A stretch of 12,376 nucleotides of DNA, from the NCBI GenBank assembly GCA_031260765.1, contig JAISKX010000044.1, positions 1 through 12,376 on the forward strand, given 5' to 3'. The notes beneath the pieces were generated by a model, which ran no database searches, was not told the origin of the DNA, and saw only the letters and a program-made list of their open reading frames with translations. The stretch comes from Endomicrobium sp. Its GTDB lineage: Bacteria > Elusimicrobiota > Endomicrobiia > Endomicrobiales > Endomicrobiaceae. The position numbers were made by a program, and so were the translations under genes. Shown piece after piece: positions 1-7,834 of the stretch (positions within the stretch are counted from its first letter, which is position 1; each line of letters opens with the position of its first letter).

Positions 1-1
1 T

Positions 2-1546
2 GAAGAACAAGAAGTTGAGTCAAAAGAAGACCCGACAAAATTAAAACCCCGCTTTCCGATAGTCACAATTATGGGGCATGTTGACCATGGCAAAACTTCT
101 CTCCTTGACACTTTAAGAAAAAGCCATATAGCCGACAAAGAATTCGGCGGCATAACTCAGCATATAGGCGCGTATAAAGTTAAAACAAATACCGGCGGAT
201 ATATAACTTTTCTTGATACTCCCGGTCACGAAGCTTTCACCGCTATGCGTTCAAGAGGAGCTCAAGCTACCGATATAGTTATTTTGGTCGTATCGGCGGC
301 TGACGGAGTGATGCCTCAAACTATTGAAGCAATAAATCACGCAAAAGACGCCGATGTTCCAATAATCGTCGCTATAAATAAAATAGACTTGCCTACAGCC
401 GACCCTCAAAAAATCAAGCAAGAATTAAGCTCTTATGGATTGCTTTCAGAAGATTGGGGCGGAAAAACAATAATGGTGGAAATCTCGGCAAAAAAACAAA
501 TCAATATAGAATTGCTTTTGGAAAATGTTTTACTTCAAGCGGAAATGATGTCTTTAAAGGCAAATCCCGACAGACCAGCCGAAGGCATAGTGATAGAAGC
601 AAAATTGGATTCAAGAAAAGGGACGACGACGACTTTGCTCGTTAAAAAAGGAACTCTTAAAGTAGGCGACACAGTAGTCGTAGGCACAACTTACGGCAAA
701 ATCAGAGCAATGTCCGACGAATATGGGAAGAGATTACAAATCGCTCCTCCCAGCGCGCCTGTAGAAGTTTTGGGAGTAAATGAGCCTCCTCAATCGGGAG
801 ATAAATTCGTAGTAATCAAAGACGACCATCAAGCGCGGGAAATATCTCAATCAAGAAAAGAGAAAGAAAAAGCTTCTTCTCAAAGACCAAAACATAAATT
901 ATCTCTTGAAGATATCAGCGCAGGCAAAACAAAAAATTTAAAAATTATTTTAAAAGCCGATGTTCAAGGCTCGCTCGGCGCATTATGCGACGCATTAGAG
1001 AGATTATCCACTGCTGAAATAGATTTAAAAATCATACACAGAGGAGCGGGCTCTATCACAGAATCCGATGTCTCATTAGCAATAGCCTCTGATGCTCTTA
1101 TCATAGGTTTCAATTTAAGACCAGACGCTTCCGTAGAAAAAATGGCTGAATCAGAAGGCGTCAGCATCCATGTATATAGAATTATTTATGATTTAATAGC
1201 CGATGTCAGAGCGGCTATGGAAGGTTTGCTTGACCCCGATATGAAAGAAAAAATCATAGGTAAGGCGATAGTAAAACAAGTGTTTAAACTTTCAAGCGCA
1301 GGCTCTATTCTGGGCTGTTTAGTTAGCGAAGGCAGCATTCAAAGAAGAGGACGCGCGCGGCTTTTGAGAGACAATATCATAATTTTTGAAGGCAATATAT
1401 CTTCATTAAAGAGATTTAAAGAAGATGCGAAAGAAGTTGAAAAAGGATATGAATGCGGAATCGGTTTAGAAAACTTTAACGATGTAAAAGAAGGCGATAT
1501 AATAGAAACTTTCATAACTGAAAAAATAGCAAGGAAATTGGGGTAG
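2..1546 (+). CDS. infB: Translation initiation factor IF-2 (5'-partial)
   Basis: GTPase that delivers initiator fMet-tRNA to the 30S subunit and promotes 50S joining in the cytoplasm. The frame is open from base 2, so 514 residues are visible and the ATG at 71 is internal: it lies in the G1 loop (VTIMGHVDHGKT) preceded by the family-typical KPRFPIV. Numbering from base 2, the G motifs are complete: G1 GHVDHGKT at 25-32, the GGIT G2 element near 49-52, G3 DTPGH at 72-76 with the catalytic His, G4 NKID at 126-129 and G5 SAK at 162-164. A beta-barrel domain II, then domain III and the C-terminal fMet-tRNA-binding domain follow, ending in the usual ITEKIARKLG tail. Bacterial IF-2 is commonly 700-900 residues, so the variable N-terminal region is what is missing, upstream of the window. 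Seen: motifs. Known: function. It is followed 4 bp later by rbfA, the usual order. Confidence 0.97.
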   Translation, partial: EEQEVESKEDPTKLKPRFPIVTIMGHVDHGKTSLLDTLRKSHIADKEFGGITQHIGAYKVKTNTGGYITFLDTPGHEAFTAMRSRGAQATDIVILVVSAADGVMPQTIEAINHAKDADVPIIVAINKIDLPTADPQKIKQELSSYGLLSEDWGGKTIMVEISAKKQINIELLLENVLLQAEMMSLKANPDRPAEGIVIEAKLDSRKGTTTTLLVKKGTLKVGDTVVVGTTYGKIRAMSDEYGKRLQIAPPSAPVEVLGVNEPPQSGDKFVVIKDDHQAREISQSRKEKEKASSQRPKHKLSLEDISAGKTKNLKIILKADVQGSLGALCDALERLSTAEIDLKIIHRGAGSITESDVSLAIASDALIIGFNLRPDASVEKMAESEGVSIHVYRIIYDLIADVRAAMEGLLDPDMKEKIIGKAIVKQVFKLSSAGSILGCLVSEGSIQRRGRARLLRDNIIIFEGNISSLKRFKEDAKEVEKGYECGIGLENFNDVKEGDIIETFITEKIARKLG

Positions 1547-1550
1547 TGAA

Positions 1551-1907
1551 ATGAAAAGTTATAAACGCTCTCAAAGAGTCGCCGCTCTTATACAAAAAGA
1601 ATGCGCGGATATAATTAGAGACATCAAAGATTTGAATTACGCTATTGTAACTATTATGGGCGTGCGTTTAACGGATGATTTATTGACTTGCAAAATAGAT
1701 TATTCGGTTTTCGGCGGACAACAAGAAAAAGAGGCTGCCGCTAAAATCTTAGACAAAAATTTAAAAGAAATAAGACATCAACTCGCAATAAGACTTAATC
1801 TAAGGCGCACGCCTGAAATATCATTTTATTACGATAATACCAATGAGACAGCGTCAAAAGTATTTGATATTTTAAAGAAAATAGAAGATGAAAAAACAAA
1901 TAAATAA
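1551..1907 (+). CDS. rbfA: 30S ribosome-binding factor RbfA
   Basis: Small KH-fold protein that binds the pre-30S subunit and assists maturation of the 5' end of 16S rRNA and cold adaptation. The 118-residue length is typical. The N-terminus (RSQRVAALIQKECADII) and the middle segment with KEIRHQLAIRLNLRRTPEISF match the family closely; the RxTPEI(S/R)F element of the KH-like core lies near residues 84-92. The ATG is 4 bp after the infB stop, with only a weak GGGG upstream of the start, so coupling to infB translation is likely. Its last 20 bp overlap the next gene in another frame. Position directly after infB is the classical arrangement and supports the call. Confidence 0.95.
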   Translation: MKSYKRSQRVAALIQKECADIIRDIKDLNYAIVTIMGVRLTDDLLTCKIDYSVFGGQQEKEAAAKILDKNLKEIRHQLAIRLNLRRTPEISFYYDNTNETASKVFDILKKIEDEKTNK

Positions 1908-2868
1908 ATCAGACCTCAAAAAACTCGCTCAAATCTCGCAAATCATAAAACAATCAAAAACATTTTTTATAGCGGGGCATATCAAACCTGACGGAGACAG
2001 TTTAGGTTCGGCTTTTGCATTGCGCTCAATGTTAAATAGATTGGGTAAAAAAGCGGAAGTTTATTGTTTAGACAAAATTCCCCCCAGCCTTTCTAAAATC
2101 AAATCTTTTGCAAAAATCAAAAACTCTGCGGACAAAACGCAGGTTTTTGATTGCGCAATAATACTTGAATCTTTAAATTTCTCAAGGATGGGCGATATAA
2201 TTTTTCCAAAACAAGCAAAAAAAATCATCAATATAGACCATCACCTTTTACATACCGATTTTGCCGATGTAAATTATGTCGCCGCCGACAGCTCCTCAGT
2301 ATCAGAGCTTATACTCAATCTTTTTGAATATATGAAAATCACGCCCAATAAAGAAGAGGCGCAGGATTTATATCTCGGTCTTGTGACGGATACGGGATAT
2401 TTTAAGCAAGTCAATACAAATGCCAATTCGCACATAGCCGCTCAAAAATTGCTTTCTCTGGGGGTTTCGCCTGATTTTGTAGAAAATAATATCTTTTCAC
2501 AAAAGAGTTTATGCTCTTTAAATCTTCTCGGCGCGGCTTTGCTCAATATGAAAATTTGGAAAGATTTAAAAACGGCATATATGGTTATAAATCAAAAAAT
2601 GTTTAAAAAGACAAAATCCTCTCAGGCAGATACCGAAGGCATAATATCTTATTCTTTAAAACTCGGCGGCATTAAAGCGGGCGTTTTATTTGTTGAAGAA
2701 AGCAAAAAAAGCATAAAAGTAGGGTTTCGCTCTCATAAAGAGTTTGATGTTTTAAGCATAGCTAAAAAGTTTGGCGGCGGCGGACATAAAAACGCCGCAG
2801 GCTGCACAATAAAAAAAGATTTAAACGCTGTAATCAAAATAATCAAAGGCGCTTTGAATGCAAGATAA
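1888..2868 (+). CDS. nrnA: DHH/DHHA1 phosphoesterase, NrnA-type (oligoribonuclease / pAp phosphatase)
   Basis: Probable bifunctional nanoRNase and 3'-phosphoadenosine-5'-phosphate phosphatase, which degrades 2-5 nt RNA leftovers. The 326 residues contain the full two-domain layout. The N-terminal DHH domain has motif I HIKPDGDS (31-38), motif III IDHH (116-119) and motif IV TDTGYF (167-172). The C-terminal DHHA1 domain has GFRS near 279-282 and the substrate-binding GGGGHKNAAG at 296-305. In motif II the expected metal-binding Asp (LD-C/S) reads LES (Glu93), a conservative change that should still bind metal. The start overlaps rbfA by 20 bp and the end overlaps truB by 11 bp. DHH genes are often found between rbfA and truB, which supports the NrnA assignment over RecJ (too short) or PAP-only enzymes. 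Substrate choice cannot be settled from sequence alone. Confidence 0.9.
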   Translation: MKKQINKSDLKKLAQISQIIKQSKTFFIAGHIKPDGDSLGSAFALRSMLNRLGKKAEVYCLDKIPPSLSKIKSFAKIKNSADKTQVFDCAIILESLNFSRMGDIIFPKQAKKIINIDHHLLHTDFADVNYVAADSSSVSELILNLFEYMKITPNKEEAQDLYLGLVTDTGYFKQVNTNANSHIAAQKLLSLGVSPDFVENNIFSQKSLCSLNLLGAALLNMKIWKDLKTAYMVINQKMFKKTKSSQADTEGIISYSLKLGGIKAGVLFVEESKKSIKVGFRSHKEFDVLSIAKKFGGGGHKNAAGCTIKKDLNAVIKIIKGALNAR

Positions 2869-3553
2869 TGATTTTTCAGGCTTGTTATTATTGGATAAGC
2901 CGATAGGCATCACTTCTTTTAAAGCCGTTCATATCGTCAGAAAAACTTTAAATGCTAAAAAATGCGGACATTGCGGAACTTTAGACCCTACGGCAAGCGG
3001 ATTATTATTAGTTTTAATCAATAAAGCGACAAAATTACAAGATAGATTTATGAAGCAAGACAAAACATATTCCTCTTCTTTTTTGCTTGGGACGACAACG
3101 GATACTTTGGATTTAAGCGGAAAAATCATAGAGCAAAAAGATTTCGGCAAAATAAAATTAGACGATATAAACAAAGCCCTTAAAAATTTTGTAGGCGAAA
3201 TAGAGCAAATTCCACCAATGTTTTCCGCCATTAAAATAGACGGCGAGCGCTTATACAAACTCGCAAGACAAGGCATAAGCATTGAAAGAAAGCCGAGAAA
3301 AGTAAAAATTCATAATATAGAAATAATATCTTTCTTGCCGCCTGTCTTGAATTTGCGAATAGAATGTTCAAGCGGAACTTATATAAGGACTTTGGCTGAC
3401 GATTTAGGCAAAATTCTAAGCTGTGGAGCCGCTGTCAAAAATCTAAGAAGAGAAAAAATCGGCAATTTTGATGTCAAAGACGCTATCAGTCAAGATGATT
3501 TTAGAGACATAGATAAAATAAAAAACAAAACTATCCCCCTATCATCATTGTAG
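2858..3553 (+). CDS. truB: tRNA pseudouridine(55) synthase TruB, short form without PUA domain
   Basis: Converts U55 of the tRNA T-loop to pseudouridine. Visible landmarks: LLLLDKPIGITS at 9-20, the catalytic GTLDP loop with Asp43, the conserved KTY (69-71) followed by LGTTTDTLD, the PPMFSAIKIDG segment (119-129) and the CSSGTYIRTLADDLG motif (170-184) with Arg177. The residues before the catalytic loop read CGHCG rather than the common GHTG. At 231 residues it ends soon after the catalytic core, whereas the E. coli and B. subtilis enzymes are about 310 residues and carry a C-terminal PUA RNA-binding domain, which is absent here. The stop at 3551-3553 is followed directly by the ribF ribosome-binding site, so this looks like a natural short form, not a frameshift. 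The ATG lies inside the end of nrnA (11 bp overlap), consistent with coupling. Confidence 0.95.
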   Translation: MQDNDFSGLLLLDKPIGITSFKAVHIVRKTLNAKKCGHCGTLDPTASGLLLVLINKATKLQDRFMKQDKTYSSSFLLGTTTDTLDLSGKIIEQKDFGKIKLDDINKALKNFVGEIEQIPPMFSAIKIDGERLYKLARQGISIERKPRKVKIHNIEIISFLPPVLNLRIECSSGTYIRTLADDLGKILSCGAAVKNLRREKIGNFDVKDAISQDDFRDIDKIKNKTIPLSSL

Positions 3554-3562
3554 AAGGTATAT

Positions 3563-4492
3563 ATGAAAAATAAAAAATCAGTAGTCACCATAGGCACTTT
3601 TGACGGTATTCATAAAGGGCATAGAGCGCTCATAGATAAAACTTTGTCTATAGCTAAAAAGAAAAATCTAAAAAGTATAATCATCGCTTTAGAAAAACCG
3701 TTAAAAAACGCAAAGGAAGTTTTAACCACTCTTGAAGAAAAAAAAGAAATCCTAAAAATTTTATCCCCTGACGAATTTATAATTTTCCCGCTATGCGCGG
3801 AGTTTTTGTCTATAAGCGCTCAGGAATTTTTTGACAGCTTTTTAATAGGGCATTACAAAATGCAAACTCTTATATGCGGGCGGGATTTTGCTTTCGGCAA
3901 AGATAGAAAAGGCAATATCAATTGGCTTAAAAAGAAAACAAAAGAGAGCGGGATAAATATAAAGATTATCCCCCCTCTTAAAATAGACGGCAAAAAAGTT
4001 TCATCGTCGGCAATACGCTCAATGCTTAAATCAAGCCAAATAGAAAAAGCAAATAAACTTCTCGGCAGACCTTATACTATAGACGGAATACATTTTAGAG
4101 AAAAAGGCATAGCGTCAAAGTTTGGTTTTCCGACAATAAATTTAAAAACAGACCCGTCAAAACTTATGCCCCGCGGAGTATTTATAAGTTGGATTGTGGA
4201 TAAAAACAAACTTTTCCCATCAATTACAAATATCGGATATAGACCGACTCTATATAAAACAAAAACCCTATCTACAGAAGTTCATATCTTAGGTTTTAAA
4301 GGCGTATGGAAAACAAAAAAAGTTAAAATAGCCCTCATAAAACAAATAAGAAAAGAAAAAAAATTCTCAAGCTTTAAAGCTCTGCAAGAACAAATCAAAA
4401 AAGACATTCAAGAAGCCCAAAATTATTTCCATAAATCCGTAAAGCTCAATTTTGATAATAATCCTCAAAACAAAATAGCGCTGATATTATGA
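3563..4492 (+). CDS. ribF: Bifunctional riboflavin kinase / FAD synthetase
   Basis: Makes FMN from riboflavin and then FAD. The N-terminal nucleotidyltransferase domain shows GTFDGIHKGH at 11-20, CGRDFAFGKDRKGN at 105-118 and the VSSSAIR element at 146-152. The C-terminal riboflavin kinase domain starts near GRPYTIDG (168-175) and contains the FGFPTINL nucleotide-binding motif (187-194), NIGYRPT (223-229) and the catalytic Glu239 in TEVHILGF. The usual F-(D/E)-P-H-P segment after the first helix reads ALEKPLKN, so the HP residues are not conserved; this may be a lineage variant. The 309-residue length is normal. The gap to truB is 9 bp and contains an AAGG ribosome-binding site; the stop overlaps the next start as ATGA. 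TruB-RibF adjacency is common in bacteria. Confidence 0.95.
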   Translation: MKNKKSVVTIGTFDGIHKGHRALIDKTLSIAKKKNLKSIIIALEKPLKNAKEVLTTLEEKKEILKILSPDEFIIFPLCAEFLSISAQEFFDSFLIGHYKMQTLICGRDFAFGKDRKGNINWLKKKTKESGINIKIIPPLKIDGKKVSSSAIRSMLKSSQIEKANKLLGRPYTIDGIHFREKGIASKFGFPTINLKTDPSKLMPRGVFISWIVDKNKLFPSITNIGYRPTLYKTKTLSTEVHILGFKGVWKTKKVKIALIKQIRKEKKFSSFKALQEQIKKDIQEAQNYFHKSVKLNFDNNPQNKIALIL

Positions 4493-6507
4493 AAAAGATA
4501 GAAATTCTTGCTCCAGCAGGCTCAAAAGAATCTTTTATAGCGGCTGTCTCGGCAAAAGCGGACGCTATATATTGCGGTTTAGACCATTTTAGCGCAAGAA
4601 GCAAAGCCCAAAATTTCAGCGCCGGACAAATAGCAAATTTTATAAACTATGCCCATGCAAACAATACAAAAGTCTATATAGCTTTTAACACTCTCATCAA
4701 AGAAGACGAAATTAAAGACGCCGCAAAGCTCGTCAATATCATCTCATCGGCAAAAGCAGACGCAATAATAGTTCAAGATTTCGGCATAGCGGATTTAGTA
4801 AAAAAACACTTCCCCGATTTAAAACTCCATTTAAGCACACAAGGCGCAATACACAATTCATTAGGAGCAATCGCCGCAAAAAAACTCGGCTTTAAAAGAG
4901 CGGTTTTAGCAAGAGAATTGTCCATTTCACAAATCAAAACAATATCGCGCTCATGCAATATAGAGTTGGAAGTTTTTGTCCACGGAAGTCTGTGCTTTTG
5001 CGCGTCTGGACTGTGTATGATGTCAAGTTTTATAGGAGGACGTAGCGCAAATAGAGGCTCTTGCGCCCAAGTGTGCAGGAGAAAATGGAAATTTGATAAT
5101 AAAGAAGGTTTTTATTTATCGCCTAAAGATTTGAATTTATCTCAATATATCAAGGATTTAAAAAATGCAGGCATTGCCTCGTTAAAAATTGAAGGCAGAA
5201 TGAAAAATCCTCAATATGTATATAAAACAGTCCGCGCTTATAAAATGCTTGCAGAATCAGACGAACAATCTGCGGATTGGGCAAACATAGTAAAAGAAGC
5301 TAATACGCTATTATCTTCAGACTTTGCAAGAGAAAAAACTTCATTTAATTTTGCATACAAGTCAGACCATATTTTTGAGCCTGCTCTGCCCAAACAAATA
5401 GGCTCATTCTTAGGAGAAGTTTTAGAATCAGACGGAAATAAGTTCAAAGTAAAAACAAATAAGACTTTAAATCTCAATGACTCTTTTAAAGCAGGAAGTC
5501 CCAAAGATGAAAATTATTTTAGATTTAAAACTCAAAATATAGAAAAAGACGGCGATTGTTATGAAATTACGGCAGATACAGACAATATAAGAAAGGGATA
5601 TTTTATATTTAAAACCGCAGACGGAAATTTTGACGATTTTATAAATGCTCTCATAAAAAAAAGCAAAATATCAAATGAACAAATGATAGTCAAAGACGCA
5701 ATTTTTCCTCGTCCAAGATTTAACAAAAACAAAACACCAGCTCAATTATTCTTGAAAATAGACGATATACATTGGTTAAAATTCATAAAAAACAAAGACT
5801 TATCGCTAATCCTTGCCTTAAACAAAGACAATTTAAAACAAATATCAAACTTTAATTTTTTTGAAATACCGCCGTTTATAGAAGAAGAAGATTTGCCGAT
5901 TTATCAAAGCTTGATAAAAACCATTTGCAAAAATAGCGGAAAAACTTTCTTTTTAAACAATCTTTCTCATTTTGAATTTTTTAATGATTTAAAAGCAGAC
6001 TTAAACGCAGGCGCATTCTTATATGTCTTAAATTCTTTTAGCGCAGATTTTCTTATCAAATTAAATATAAAAAACTTTGTTTTCAGCATAGAAGACGACT
6101 ATAAAAACATTTCAAAACTCTGCTCTGCAGGCTTATCAGACAGAGGAATATTTTATTTATCGGGACTGCCTGTATTAGCTTTTTCCAAGATGAGAGCGCA
6201 CAAAGACTTGCAAAACAAACAAGTCATCCTCAATTCCGGACAAGATTCATTTAAAATAATCTCCACAGAAACCATTGACGCTGTCTTATCCCCTATTCCA
6301 ATAATGCTTTTCAATAAAAAATTCCGTTTAGAAAAACAGCAAATAAACAAATTTCTTATAGACCTATCTTATATCTCCCCCAATGAACAATACTTAAACA
6401 CAATTCTTGCCGCCTATAACGGAAAACAATTCATCCAAAACGGCAATGAATTCAATTTCGACAGAAATCCATACCCTCTCAAAGAGCGAGGAAAAATCAG
6501 AACATGA
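4489..6507 (+). CDS. U32 family protein, RlhA-like (putative 23S rRNA cytidine hydroxylase)
   Basis: U32 'peptidase' family member of 672 residues. The N-terminal part is the U32 core: EILAPAGS (5-12), the STQGAIHN region (116-123), and then the cysteine motif HGSLCFCASGLC with Cys169, Cys171 and Cys176, followed by RSANRGSCAQVCR with Cys192 and Cys196. The SLKIEGRMKNPQYV segment (231-244) is also conserved. The remaining 400 or so residues correspond to the long C-terminal extension seen in RlhA-type proteins (DUF3656-like) and not in the shorter TrhP tRNA hydroxylases of about 450 residues. Known: RlhA hydroxylates C2501 of 23S rRNA, and related proteins make ho5U in tRNA; the cysteines probably hold an iron-sulfur cluster. 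Inferred: RNA hydroxylation rather than proteolysis, helped by its place at the end of a translation operon with an ATGA overlap to ribF. The exact RNA target is not provable here; the annotation 'collagenase-like protease' is the older alternative. Confidence 0.85.
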   Translation: MKKIEILAPAGSKESFIAAVSAKADAIYCGLDHFSARSKAQNFSAGQIANFINYAHANNTKVYIAFNTLIKEDEIKDAAKLVNIISSAKADAIIVQDFGIADLVKKHFPDLKLHLSTQGAIHNSLGAIAAKKLGFKRAVLARELSISQIKTISRSCNIELEVFVHGSLCFCASGLCMMSSFIGGRSANRGSCAQVCRRKWKFDNKEGFYLSPKDLNLSQYIKDLKNAGIASLKIEGRMKNPQYVYKTVRAYKMLAESDEQSADWANIVKEANTLLSSDFAREKTSFNFAYKSDHIFEPALPKQIGSFLGEVLESDGNKFKVKTNKTLNLNDSFKAGSPKDENYFRFKTQNIEKDGDCYEITADTDNIRKGYFIFKTADGNFDDFINALIKKSKISNEQMIVKDAIFPRPRFNKNKTPAQLFLKIDDIHWLKFIKNKDLSLILALNKDNLKQISNFNFFEIPPFIEEEDLPIYQSLIKTICKNSGKTFFLNNLSHFEFFNDLKADLNAGAFLYVLNSFSADFLIKLNIKNFVFSIEDDYKNISKLCSAGLSDRGIFYLSGLPVLAFSKMRAHKDLQNKQVILNSGQDSFKIISTETIDAVLSPIPIMLFNKKFRLEKQQINKFLIDLSYISPNEQYLNTILAAYNGKQFIQNGNEFNFDRNPYPLKERGKIRT

Positions 6508-6541
6508 ATTATTTATCATTATTGTTGTTACGGAAACGCTG
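6508..6541. other. 34-bp convergent intergenic gap without clear terminator
   Basis: The + operon ending with the U32 gene and the - operon ending with hom meet here. I see no GC-rich stem followed by a T-tract on either strand; the best fold is a CG-GAAA-CG mini-hairpin. Transcripts probably overlap or end by another mechanism such as Rho. Confidence 0.5.
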
Positions 6542-7825
6542 TTAACTCGGATTTTCAATCTTAATTTTTACTGGTTTGGATTTTACTATTGATTTGAGGG
6601 CATTGATTTGCCTCAATGCCGTTTCAAGGTGAGAAAGACTTGTTTCGTGAGTGATTATTACAACATCGGCATAATCGCCTTGCTTATTAGGCTGAGAAAG
6701 ACTTGCTATTGAAACTTTATTATTGCCCAAAATACCCGATATTTTAGATAAAACGCCGGGCTTATCCACAACTGTAAATCTCAAATAATAAGCTGAGCGG
6801 CTTTGCCCGGCAGGCAAGATTTTAATTTTCTTTTTTCTATCGTAAATAACATCAGTAACTATCCCCGCAGTATTTGTGACAATAAACTTTGAAAGATTGA
6901 TAATATCTGACACCACAGCGCTTGCGGCAGGACCCTGCCCCGCGCCTTTACCATAAAAAAGCACATCGCCGGAATCTTTCCCTTTTATAAGAACTGCATT
7001 ATATTCATTTTCAACTGTGGAAAAAGTATTGGATTTGTTGATTAAACAAGGACAGACTGATAAATCTATGCCGTTTTTTGTTTTGATTGCAGAGCCGATG
7101 AGTTTGATGTTTCCGATTCTTTTGGAGAGATTCACATCTTTTATATTTAAGTCCGATATGCCTTTAACAGCTATATTTTTTACCTTTATCCAACCGCCCC
7201 AAGCCAAAGAAGCCAAAATGGCAAGTTTATTTGCCGTATCTATGCCGTCCACATCAAAAGCTGGATTGCTCTCTGCAAAGCCTGCTTCTTGAGCCGACTT
7301 TAAAGCATCTTCATAAGAAAGCCCTTCTTTTGTCATTTTGCTCAAAATAAAATTCGTAGTGCCGTTTAAAATGCCTTTGATTTCAAAAATCTCTTCAGCG
7401 GCAAGCCCTTCGTTTAAACCCTGCACAACAGGTATCACCCCGCCTACTGAAGCCTCATAATATATGGATTTTTTATAATCTTGGGCAGTAGTAAAAATCT
7501 GGTCCCAATATTTGGCAAGAACTGCCTTGTTGGCGCTCACTACATTTTTGCCTGCTTTAAGAGCTTCTATTATTATAGAGCGGGCGGGCTCATAACCGCC
7601 TATAAGCTCTACAATAAGGTCAATTTCCGGGTCTTTTATGATGTCTTTGAAGTTTTTGACATAGAGTTCAGGTCTGTCTATGGGGTTTAAATCGCATATA
7701 GATTTGATTTTGATATGTTTTCCAACTTTTCTCAAAACTATTTTCTGATTGTTTTCCAAAATTCTAACTACGCCTTTTCCTACAGTCCCGTATCCTATCA
7801 AACCGACTGTTATACATTTACTCAT
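6542..7825 (-). CDS. hom: Homoserine dehydrogenase with C-terminal ACT domain
   Basis: Reduces aspartate-4-semialdehyde to homoserine with NAD(P)H, the branch point to threonine and methionine. The 427-residue protein has the Rossmann motif GYGTVG at 11-16, SANKA at 98-102 (Lys100), the YYEASVGG segment (122-129), GILNGTTNFIL (151-161), and the catalytic region ESNPAFDVDGIDTANKL (185-201) with Lys200. GKGAGQGPAASAV (293-305) closes the catalytic part. An ACT domain follows at about 346-415 (RFTVVDKPGVLSKISGIL), which in this family usually gives allosteric inhibition by threonine. No aspartokinase domain is present, so it is the monofunctional form. It starts 9 bp after the upstream aminotransferase gene with a good GAGGAAAG ribosome-binding site, so the two are one transcription unit. 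Confidence 0.97.
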   Translation of the reverse strand: MSKCITVGLIGYGTVGKGVVRILENNQKIVLRKVGKHIKIKSICDLNPIDRPELYVKNFKDIIKDPEIDLIVELIGGYEPARSIIIEALKAGKNVVSANKAVLAKYWDQIFTTAQDYKKSIYYEASVGGVIPVVQGLNEGLAAEEIFEIKGILNGTTNFILSKMTKEGLSYEDALKSAQEAGFAESNPAFDVDGIDTANKLAILASLAWGGWIKVKNIAVKGISDLNIKDVNLSKRIGNIKLIGSAIKTKNGIDLSVCPCLINKSNTFSTVENEYNAVLIKGKDSGDVLFYGKGAGQGPAASAVVSDIINLSKFIVTNTAGIVTDVIYDRKKKIKILPAGQSRSAYYLRFTVVDKPGVLSKISGILGNNKVSIASLSQPNKQGDYADVVIITHETSLSHLETALRQINALKSIVKSKPVKIKIENPS

Positions 7826-7826
7826 A

Positions 7827-7834
7827 CTTTCCTC
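7827..7834 (-). promoter_or_regulatory. Ribosome-binding site of hom
   Basis: GAGGAAAG lies one base before the ATG at 7823-7825 (GAGG core to ATG spacing 5). It fills almost the whole 9-bp gap after the aminotransferase stop and fixes the hom start. Confidence 0.8.

Noticed and set aside
71..1546. ATG at 71 as the infB start
   Set aside because: It is the Met inside the G1 motif VTIMGHVDHGKT; the frame continues upstream in good IF-2 sequence to the window edge.
2929..3282. 117-codon - strand frame inside truB
   Set aside because: Antisense to the TruB catalytic core; no family resemblance.
6407..6592. 61-codon + strand frame across the U32/hom convergence
   Set aside because: Overlaps the ends of two real genes, has no ribosome-binding site and no known features.
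7017..7292. 91-codon open frame on the + strand opposite hom
   Set aside because: Lies fully antisense to well-conserved hom codons, with no ribosome-binding site and no recognisable protein features.
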